Shown here: piece by piece, positions 8,525-16,147 of the stretch
How the letters are laid out: each line of letters begins with the position of its first letter
Position numbering within the stretch: the first letter of the stretch is position 1
Assembly (NCBI RefSeq): GCF_024808875.1
Contig: NZ_JANUCT010000020.1
Location: 1-50,705, forward strand
Reading direction: 5' to 3'
DNA length: 50,705 nt
DNA from: Methylohalomonas lacus
GTDB lineage: Bacteria; Pseudomonadota; Gammaproteobacteria; Methylohalomonadales; Methylohalomonadaceae
Notes under the pieces: model-generated
What the model saw: the letters and a program-made list of their open reading frames with translations, nothing else
Database searches by the model: none
Told to the model about the DNA's origin: nothing
Program-made: the position numbers and the translations under genes

Positions 8525-9672
8525 ATGATAATTTTCATACAAAGAGTAAACGACAAGTATTGTTGGTCATAAGACATCCAATCGGAGGCATTAAAAGCTA
8601 TATAAAATACGTATACAAATCCCCTTGGTTCGACAACCATAGCTTCACTGTTATTCTTCCCAAGGGGGGTCAAATGCCTAATTTATTTTCAACTGATAAA
8701 AGTATAGATGTAGAGTATATCCAGTGTAAAGATACGACCAGATCAATTACGTTAACCATATTTAAAACACTAAGAAAAAATCGATACGATTTAGTTCATT
8801 CGCATGGTTTTACTTCAGCTATTTGTACTGCTATTGCCACCTCTTTGTATTCAGTGCCTCATATCATGACGTCTCATGACATGCTTCTGGCTAAACAGTT
8901 TTATGGGTTTAAGGGAAAATTAAAAAAGATATTATTACCTATTTTTTTAAATCGGGCTGAGAGGATTCATTCTGTATCTCATGATGCTGAAAAAAACTTA
9001 GTTGATGTGCTCCCCACTTTGCATAGAAAGAAATTGTTAACAATACCTAACGGAATTGATATTTCTCAATACGAGAATATACAAGAAAGAAATATTCGTT
9101 CTGAAATGGCAATATCGAAAAACGTATTACTTATAGGCTTTCTTGGCCGGTATATGTCGCCAAAAGGTTTCCAATACCTGATCGAAGCTATCGATATTCT
9201 GAATAGACAGAGCGAACTACCACGGAAACCGTTAGTTGTCGCCTTTGGTTATGGCGGTTTTATCCGAGAGGATCGTGAGATAATCGCTGCCAAAGGACTG
9301 GAGAACAGTTTTCTTTTTCTGCCCGGCGTTGATGATGTGGCATCAACATTAAGAGGTTTGGACGTAGTTGCAATGCCATCCCTATGGGAATCTTGCGGAC
9401 TATTGGCGATGGAGGCTCTAGTATCCGGTGTGCCGTTAATTGCCTCTAGTTGCATAGGTCTGCGCGAAGTCACGGCCGGAACCCCGACATTTGTTGTTGA
9501 ACCGAAAGATTCTCAATCACTGGCACAAGCTATCAGAGATTGTATCTTCGATAATAGAAATTATGAATTTAAAGAATACATTTCTGAAGCGAAAAAGAGA
9601 TTTAATGCTGATAGTACATCCAAACAATTACGACAGCTTTATAATGAAGTAGCGATAGAAGCCAATGTATAA
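8521..9672 (+). CDS. GT4-family glycosyltransferase
   Basis: This 383-residue GT-B glycosyltransferase starts in the ATGA overlap with the Wzy-like gene, so it is translationally coupled to it. Visible marks are VIRHPIGGIKSYIKY in the N-terminal glycine loop, the VHSHGF segment, and LIGFLGRYMSPKGFQYLIEA and SLWESCGLLAMEAL (E-x7-E) in the donor domain. Codon use is markedly more A/T-rich than in the 1356-6739 genes, fitting an acquired block. Confidence 0.85.
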   Translation: MNDNFHTKSKRQVLLVIRHPIGGIKSYIKYVYKSPWFDNHSFTVILPKGGQMPNLFSTDKSIDVEYIQCKDTTRSITLTIFKTLRKNRYDLVHSHGFTSAICTAIATSLYSVPHIMTSHDMLLAKQFYGFKGKLKKILLPIFLNRAERIHSVSHDAEKNLVDVLPTLHRKKLLTIPNGIDISQYENIQERNIRSEMAISKNVLLIGFLGRYMSPKGFQYLIEAIDILNRQSELPRKPLVVAFGYGGFIREDREIIAAKGLENSFLFLPGVDDVASTLRGLDVVAMPSLWESCGLLAMEALVSGVPLIASSCIGLREVTAGTPTFVVEPKDSQSLAQAIRDCIFDNRNYEFKEYISEAKKRFNADSTSKQLRQLYNEVAIEANV

Positions 9673-9809
9673 AGACGGGCATTTTATAGCTACTAGATCT
9701 GAAAACTGTAATATACATATATTGAATTCTAACATAATAGAGCGCAAAAGTTTGCACGTCGTCTGCTTTGCAAAATATCAGGCTATCGTGCGCAGGATAA
9801 AATATTCCG

Positions 9810-11156
9810 ATGTTTGACTTATATAATATAAATACAGTTATATATAAGTACCTTGTTTACAACCCTGTATTATTGGTAAAAGGACAATGGCTTTACCCAT
9901 ATCTTTCTGAGTTAAATAAGACACAATATACTACAAGCGAAGTTATAGAGGAATTACAATCTAGAAAATTAAAGAAGTTATTGAATATAGCAAAGTCAAA
10001 CACACTTTATTATAAAGAAATAAACTACGATCCAGAGCTTCCAATTAACGATATATTAAATTCCATTCCAATACTAAATAAAGAAACGTTAAAAATTAAT
10101 CCTGATCAATTAATAAATAAAAAATTTAATAAATCTACTACTAGAAAAATTTCTGGAGGCTCTACTGGTACTCCTGTATCTATATTAAAGAATAATAAGG
10201 CAATGGCTCAGGAATTAGCGGCAGCATGGCGGGGTTATGAATGGGCCGGCGTCGGGATAGGTAGCAAACAAGCAAGATTCTGGGGCGTGCCTATAACTAA
10301 ATATGAACTATGGAAAGCGCGACTAATCGATTTAATTACAAATAGAAAGAGATTCTCTGCCTTTAAATTCAGCGACGTCAATCTCAGGGACTACATTAAA
10401 GTATTAGATAGATTCAAGCCGCTATATTTCTACGGTTACACATCGATGTTAAAGCAATTAGCTTTATTTTTGCAACGTGAAAATATACTATTAAAATTTA
10501 AACCAGTATCAGTCATATCTACGGCCGAATTGCTTTCTGAAGAAGACCGTGCTTTATTTAAGAAATATTTTAAAAGCAATATTTTTAATGAATATGGATG
10601 CGGTGAAGTTGGAACTATCGCTCATGAGTGTGAAAACGGAAGTCTGCATATTAACTCTGAAAACTTGATACTTGAGACAGTAGATGACAACGGCGATCGA
10701 GTAGATAATGGAGAGATAGGGAATCTCTTAGTTACTGATCTGAATAATCTTGCAATGCCACTGATTCGTTACAGGCTTGGTGATAAATGCATACTGTCAA
10801 GTGATAAGTGCGATTGCGGACGAACACTTCCAGTTTTAAAAAAGATAGTTGGACGCGAATATGACTTTTTGGTGAATAAATCGGGTGAATATTTTCATGG
10901 CGAATATTTTTTATATTTATTCGAGGAACTTAAAAGGAAAGGCATAGTAATTAATAGTTATCAAGTTATACAAACGTCTCCAGATAATATCGATATTTAT
11001 CTGAATATTTCTACTAGCTTAGATAAAATAAAAAAATATATCACAAAACACTTACAAAAAGATTTTGGTTATGACATAAAAATTAATTACCACATGGTAG
11101 ATGAGCTTATCCTTGAAAAATCGGGAAAGATAAGACTTATCAAAAAAGATTTTTAG
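9810..11156 (+). CDS. CapK/PaaK-like adenylate-forming enzyme
   Basis: This 448-residue protein belongs to the phenylacetate-CoA-ligase-like (PaaK/CapK) branch of the adenylate-forming superfamily. The phosphate-binding loop ISGGSTGTPV lies near residue 115. Further on are STAELLSEED, the adenine/metal motif NEYGCGEVGTIAHEC, and a C-terminal FGYDIKINYHMVDELILEKS-type end with a GKIR segment resembling the catalytic-lysine region. Family members in capsule loci are thought to activate a carboxylic acid for attachment to the glycan, but their substrates are largely unknown. The gene is very A+T-rich. A weak AGGAT lies upstream of the start. Confidence 0.8.
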   Translation: MFDLYNINTVIYKYLVYNPVLLVKGQWLYPYLSELNKTQYTTSEVIEELQSRKLKKLLNIAKSNTLYYKEINYDPELPINDILNSIPILNKETLKINPDQLINKKFNKSTTRKISGGSTGTPVSILKNNKAMAQELAAAWRGYEWAGVGIGSKQARFWGVPITKYELWKARLIDLITNRKRFSAFKFSDVNLRDYIKVLDRFKPLYFYGYTSMLKQLALFLQRENILLKFKPVSVISTAELLSEEDRALFKKYFKSNIFNEYGCGEVGTIAHECENGSLHINSENLILETVDDNGDRVDNGEIGNLLVTDLNNLAMPLIRYRLGDKCILSSDKCDCGRTLPVLKKIVGREYDFLVNKSGEYFHGEYFLYLFEELKRKGIVINSYQVIQTSPDNIDIYLNISTSLDKIKKYITKHLQKDFGYDIKINYHMVDELILEKSGKIRLIKKDF

Positions 11157-11270
11157 CAGATTTTTTTAATTAAAATTAATTACTATTTAAATATTATGAG
11201 TGAATTTAATAGAACCAAGATTAAACTGATGGTGGTGAGCTGACAATGTGTTTATTGATACCGTAATGTT

Positions 11271-11294
11271 AAACAATCAGCACGATGATTGTTT
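11271..11294. repeat. Perfect 9-bp stem-loop
   Basis: AAACAATCA-GCACGA-TGATTGTTT is a perfect inverted repeat with a 6-base loop, in the gap between the CapK-like and GT2 genes. No T-run follows on the plus strand, so it does not look like a standard terminator. Confidence 0.6.
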
Positions 11295-11318
11295 CTTAGA
11301 TATCTGTAGTCAGTTTAT

Positions 11319-11340
11319 TTAAGGCAGTGATTTGCCTTAA
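11319..11340. repeat. Perfect 8-bp stem-loop
   Basis: TTAAGGCA-GTGATT-TGCCTTAA is a second perfect inverted repeat with a 6-base loop, 24 bp downstream of the one at 11271-11294. Neither is followed by a clean T-run. The pair could act in the 5' leader of the next gene. Confidence 0.6.
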
Positions 11341-11402
11341 GACGTTGTCATTAAATTAGAAAACTTTATTATTTTTATAAAATATTTTATTGATCTATAT
11401 AT

Positions 11403-12374
11403 ATGAGCATTAAGAACCCTCTGGTTTCAATAGTTGTTCCCGTATTAAATGAGGAGCGATATCTAAGAAACTGCTTACAATCTCTTTATAACCTGGATTA
11501 CCCAAGTCAATCCCTTGAAATCATAGTTGTGGATAATGGATCATGTGATAACTCCATGAATATTGCTAAGGAATATCCTGTAAAAATATTTGAAAAGCCT
11601 GGAGTAAAAGTCGGTGCAGTGAGAAACTATGGTGCTTCTAAGGCAAAGGGAGTAATAATTGTTTTTCTTGATTCTGATTGTGTGGTAGAACCACATTGGT
11701 TGTCAGAAGGAATAAATAAAATGGAGTTAAAGCAGAAAGCAACAATAGGGGGGCAGTGTTTGATAAGAGAGAATCCATCATGGATCGAAAAGTATTGGGT
11801 ATTAAATAGTTCAAGAGAAATAATCCATGAAAAAAACCTTCTTGGAAGCTGTATATTCATCAGGCGTGAAGTGTTAAACAATATAGGTCAATTTGATGAA
11901 TCCCTGAATTCTGGAGAGGATAATGAACTTTCTGAAAGACTGAGGAAAGAAGGCTATTCTGTTGAAATTGATCCTAGTTTGAGTGTAGTACACTTGGGGT
12001 ATCCAACAACAATAAAAGGATTTATCAGGAGACAAGCATGGCATTCTGTTGACTGTGTAGCTCAATTACCACATTCTTTTAGGGATAAGATATTTTTATT
12101 AAGTATTGCTTATACATTAGGCATATTTGGACTATTTCTTTGGCCTTTTTTTGGAGTCAAATTTCTGGCTCTATTCTTAGGCTTTGTATTATTACCGCCT
12201 GCTATTATTAGTATAAAACGTATATATAGAAGTAAAGCAGAAATCAGGTTTTATGAATTTTTTTACATCTATTTTATAGATATATTGTACTTAACGGGAA
12301 GGGCGATTGGAATAGTAAATGGCATGAAGGCTTTTTTCTTACCTAAATCTAATAAGAAGATTTCAAAAGCCTAG
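11403..12374 (+). CDS. GT2-family glycosyltransferase with C-terminal membrane segments
   Basis: This 323-residue family 2 glycosyltransferase starts SIVVPVLNEERYLRNCLQSL. It carries VDNGS at residues 43-47, the metal-binding DSDC at 90-93, and SGEDNELSERLRKEG near residue 175, the ED catalytic-base region. Two hydrophobic stretches near residues 235-275 suggest membrane anchoring. It is the last plus-strand gene before a convergent junction with the secreted protein at 12520. The ribosome-binding site is weak. Confidence 0.85.
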   Translation: MSIKNPLVSIVVPVLNEERYLRNCLQSLYNLDYPSQSLEIIVVDNGSCDNSMNIAKEYPVKIFEKPGVKVGAVRNYGASKAKGVIIVFLDSDCVVEPHWLSEGINKMELKQKATIGGQCLIRENPSWIEKYWVLNSSREIIHEKNLLGSCIFIRREVLNNIGQFDESLNSGEDNELSERLRKEGYSVEIDPSLSVVHLGYPTTIKGFIRRQAWHSVDCVAQLPHSFRDKIFLLSIAYTLGIFGLFLWPFFGVKFLALFLGFVLLPPAIISIKRIYRSKAEIRFYEFFYIYFIDILYLTGRAIGIVNGMKAFFLPKSNKKISKA

Positions 12375-12519
12375 AATTATACACTTACTGATGTTTTATA
12401 TAAGAATGAGAGTTAGTAACTTTGATCTATTTATTCAAAAAAAATCTTATTAAGAGTAGACACATATATTTGAAGATTATTTACGATTTATAAACTCTAT
12501 AAAAATATTATTATGAATC

Positions 12520-14241
12520 TCACAATTTGAATCCATTTTTGTTTACCTTACCCTCTTCAGTTATTACATATAGATAATATTCCTGGTCAGGATTAATTGA
12601 ACCAAGATTGAGTTTAAATTCAATCTGATTATTTTTCCAAGATGTTATAAGCTGGTGTTCATATGAGTTTAGTGATGAATATTCTGGTTTTTCACTAATT
12701 GCTATATGACTAAAACGATTGTCAAAATATATATCGTCTACTTCGGTTATCTGAAATACTTGTATTTTTCCATTAAATCCGAGAAGTGCTATTGTTGGAC
12801 TTAAAATACTATTAACTGTATCAATATTAATATCGCTTGTGAATTCAGCACCATTCACATTAACCCTTGCAGTAACATTACCTTTATCAAAATCAAGCCA
12901 AAGCTGCATTAGAGACCATCCGCCAACATTTATATCTGCATGATAACTTGAGTCACTTATGCTTTTTTGCCAAACTTGTCTTTGTGTCCATGATAGTCGT
13001 AGATCATGACCATCCGATTTATTCCACACCCTAATATATTTGTTTGCTCCCGGGGATAAATATCCAGCACCTGTTGCACCGGCAAAAGTAGTGGGAAACC
13101 TTGTTGTTGCCCCTGACTTTAGTCCTGATATTATGTGGCCTTTCATTTTGTTAGCATTAATTTGTCCGCTAAATATAAATTGTTCCATATTCTTACTAAT
13201 CCCTTTATTACTTTGTCCAATATATATTCCACGTATGCCGTTAATCTCGACTAGTTCATGAGTCTTAAAAGTACCGCTAGAGTCCTCCCTAGAAACCGAC
13301 CAATAGTAGCGAGGATCATATTTAATCTTTAGCCACCAAGCTATATATAACTTTTTATTATTTACGGGCGGATCTAAGCCGCCATAAGCACTAGGCCAAC
13401 CTAGAAACGAATTTTCTCCTTCTAAATAATAATGTGCTTTACTGTTTTCATGCCTTTGTGGACGGGATAAAGTAAATAAAGGAGGTGGATGATTAGACGA
13501 TTTGTACCATAATGCTTTCGGATCCTCGTCTATACGTAATATAGCCTGGCCATCTTCGAAGGATTTATGATGCGCATTCTCAACCCCGTTTTCATAAGCC
13601 ACTTCAGTAAAATCAAAAAGTATTGGTGCTGCCTGCCCTTCTCTTGACCCGAACTGACTTCCTGTTATCACAACTCTCGCATCTTGTTTTTCTAATTCAA
13701 TTTTAGCATTTGTAATAACAGGTCCATCGCTATCCGTTATCCTGGTAGCGGTGTTATTATCAAGAGAATTAGAATCAGGATTTTTCTCTTGTTTGGCATT
13801 TTCTATAATGCTGTCATTATTGTTAGTATGATCACTAACAGAATCAGTATTATTTGTAGATATTGTATCCTGAGCATCTGCTGTTGTATTGATACTTATA
13901 GTGTTGTTATCTCCATTACTAGCCTTAGCAGTTATAGTGCTACTATGATTTTTATTGGTTATTTTGGCACCTCCGTTTCTCATATTAGCTGTCGGTTTAG
14001 TTCGGGTAGCTTCGACATCAACCGTGCCGGCATTATACGTAGTTATTCTATTGTCATCATCAGTTGACTGTATGACATTTCCTGTCACATCCATCTGTAT
14101 CTCGCTGACAGTATTATTCTGAGAACAGATACGGGTATAAGTCACATATCCGTCCGCATCGATACATTTCATAACTGGGCTCTCAGCATGACTTAGATTA
14201 ATCAAGCAGATTAGTAAAAAAAAGTAAATTAGATATTTCAT
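12520..14241 (-). CDS. Secreted protein with N-terminal DUF4124-like region and C-terminal beta-sandwich (function unknown)
   Basis: The protein has 573 residues with a signal peptide ending near SHA/ES (residue 20). A short MKCIDADGYVTYTRICS segment resembles the DUF4124 domain, with a Cys pair. About 120 residues of Asn/Thr/Asp/Ser-rich linker follow. A TIG-like strand segment (DGPVITNAKIELEKQDARVV, then ITGSQFG) leads into a large region of alternating strands, rich in Trp and Tyr, that looks like a LamG/jelly-roll sandwich. The end contains VDDIYFDNRF and YYLYVITEEGKVNKNG, which recur in uncharacterised proteobacterial secreted proteins. It could bind or cut polysaccharide, but no catalytic motif is recognisable. 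It is transcribed against its left neighbour. Confidence 0.75.
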   Translation of the reverse strand: MKYLIYFFLLICLINLSHAESPVMKCIDADGYVTYTRICSQNNTVSEIQMDVTGNVIQSTDDDNRITTYNAGTVDVEATRTKPTANMRNGGAKITNKNHSSTITAKASNGDNNTISINTTADAQDTISTNNTDSVSDHTNNNDSIIENAKQEKNPDSNSLDNNTATRITDSDGPVITNAKIELEKQDARVVITGSQFGSREGQAAPILFDFTEVAYENGVENAHHKSFEDGQAILRIDEDPKALWYKSSNHPPPLFTLSRPQRHENSKAHYYLEGENSFLGWPSAYGGLDPPVNNKKLYIAWWLKIKYDPRYYWSVSREDSSGTFKTHELVEINGIRGIYIGQSNKGISKNMEQFIFSGQINANKMKGHIISGLKSGATTRFPTTFAGATGAGYLSPGANKYIRVWNKSDGHDLRLSWTQRQVWQKSISDSSYHADINVGGWSLMQLWLDFDKGNVTARVNVNGAEFTSDINIDTVNSILSPTIALLGFNGKIQVFQITEVDDIYFDNRFSHIAISEKPEYSSLNSYEHQLITSWKNNQIEFKLNLGSINPDQEYYLYVITEEGKVNKNGFKL

Positions 14242-14463
14242 AATTTATACCTGCTTATACCATGCTCATAAAACTGAATATATTTTATGTTCACGACACA
14301 ATAGAACCTTATTTTATGATAGATACATATATTGAGCGTACTATTATAGATTGTCTAATATTTAAATAGGTTATTTGACTTATATCACACTATATAGAAA
14401 ATAAAATTCAACCAGAAGTGGAGCTCATGAGCTAGAAAGATAGGAAAATTGAAGTTGACAAAC

Positions 14464-15978
14464 CTACCACGACAGATATTTTCTTAACCATTTCAATACA
14501 ATATATCTTTCATTAGGCCCCATTGACAGATACCAGTAGCAGACAAAGTAAACTCCCGCTCCGATTGATGCACACACCAGTATTTCGGAATAGTTATTAA
14601 GACCCCATGTCATCCTTAACCAGAGAGAACAACTCAACATAAGTACGCTAGGTAACATTACCGGCAAAACAACCTTTTTTATGTAGGTCATTATAGAAAC
14701 ATGTAGATGCCGGCAAGAATAGATAAGATATATAGGCATAACGAAGAATACAGGTATAACAGAACCAAATGCGGCACCAATCACACCAATTTCAAAAACC
14801 AGCCAAACACTAAGGCCTAAGTTTATAATTGCCGCGACTGGTGCTACTTTTGCAAATATACCGTGCCATCCGATAGCCGTAAGATAACGGCTAACAAATG
14901 GATTTAGTTTCGGTATAAGAACATAAAGCATTAATAACAATATTATTCCATCCATAGATTCCCGACTAAATTCGCCCCGCATCCAGGTTTCAATGAAAGG
15001 ACCGCCAACCACTATTATAGCTATAGATGCCGGTATAAAAAAACCAACAAATAGTTTGCTTGAAATAAGGTATATCTGCTTTATTTTTTCCTGCTCTTGT
15101 TTGGCATTTAAGTCACTAAATAATGGCATAAACGCATGAGTCAGAGTCTGGGTAAAATCATAGATCATATTTATAAGGCTGGCAGGAACGCTATAAACAG
15201 GAACTACTGAAGGACCTAATATAGAACCTATAACAAGTCGATCTGATGATGTTTCAATCTGGAAAGAAGCTCCCTGGACAAAGGATTTTATGCTAAACGA
15301 TAGCATCTCCTTCAACCTAGATAGCGAGAATTTTTTAAAACTTGGCGCAATTCGACCTAAAGTCGGCCTTAACAGAATTACGACAAAGATGAAAAATTTC
15401 AACAATGTCATAACTGCTGCCAATGCAGTTAAAAGGATCAAACCGTTAGCCGGCGTTATATAAATATAACTTATTATCGCTATTGTAATGGATGTTATGA
15501 TATTAATGGTATTTTTTAAATAATAAGCCTGAAGACCTTCCAAGTAACTTTCAGTAACAAAAAGTGGAAATAAAAAAAGTATGTGCGCACCAACTAACAC
15601 CAAGAATAAAATATATTTAACCTTGTCTCCTTCATCAGGCGTTATCAAACCCGACCAAAACGCAGCACATAACCACAACAAAATTGCTAGAAAACATCCA
15701 ACCATGATCATAAATGTCAAGCTAGTTGTATAGGTGACGAGAAGAGACTCATTGTCATTTTTGGCATTATACATAGATGCAAATCGCCCTATTGCTGTAC
15801 GCATACCCAGATCCAGCATCCCCATATATCCAGTTATGGCAAGCAACATTTCCCTGAGACCATAATCATAATGACCAAGGTTAGAAACGTAAATTGGCGC
15901 CATAATAAATATTACAATCACACGGTTAACTGTCATTACAACATTCGAGCCAGTATTAATTGCTAATCTTTTAAACAT
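14464..15978 (-). CDS. Wzx-like polysaccharide flippase
   Basis: This integral membrane protein of 504 residues has about twelve to fourteen hydrophobic helices and belongs to the polysaccharide-synthesis/MATE-like (MOP) superfamily. The start FKRLAINTGSNVVMTVNRVI and the SSDRLVIGSILGPSVVPVYS segment in the middle are typical. It should flip the undecaprenyl-linked repeat unit across the inner membrane for polymerisation by the Wzy-like protein at 7184. It is on the minus strand with the ATP-grasp gene upstream (169-bp gap), so the two may share a transcript. The gene is A+T-rich like its neighbours. Confidence 0.85.
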   Translation of the reverse strand: MFKRLAINTGSNVVMTVNRVIVIFIMAPIYVSNLGHYDYGLREMLLAITGYMGMLDLGMRTAIGRFASMYNAKNDNESLLVTYTTSLTFMIMVGCFLAILLWLCAAFWSGLITPDEGDKVKYILFLVLVGAHILFLFPLFVTESYLEGLQAYYLKNTINIITSITIAIISYIYITPANGLILLTALAAVMTLLKFFIFVVILLRPTLGRIAPSFKKFSLSRLKEMLSFSIKSFVQGASFQIETSSDRLVIGSILGPSVVPVYSVPASLINMIYDFTQTLTHAFMPLFSDLNAKQEQEKIKQIYLISSKLFVGFFIPASIAIIVVGGPFIETWMRGEFSRESMDGIILLLMLYVLIPKLNPFVSRYLTAIGWHGIFAKVAPVAAIINLGLSVWLVFEIGVIGAAFGSVIPVFFVMPIYLIYSCRHLHVSIMTYIKKVVLPVMLPSVLMLSCSLWLRMTWGLNNYSEILVCASIGAGVYFVCYWYLSMGPNERYIVLKWLRKYLSW

Positions 15979-16147
15979 TAAAGACCCATATACTAAATTT
16001 ATGCAACAATGCGTAGTTTAGCTCGTTGCCAGTTGCTCTACGCTGTAATCAATACTTATAGCGCAGAAACTTAATTAAAATATCTGCTTTAATTCTATAA
16101 TTTTTATGTCACTAAATAATGATAAATGACAAATTTTCCTGAAATTA

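Noticed and set aside
9782-9796. GGCTATCGTGCGCA before the CapK-like gene as a Crp-type site
   Set aside because: Only part of the core fits and the CACA end is missing.
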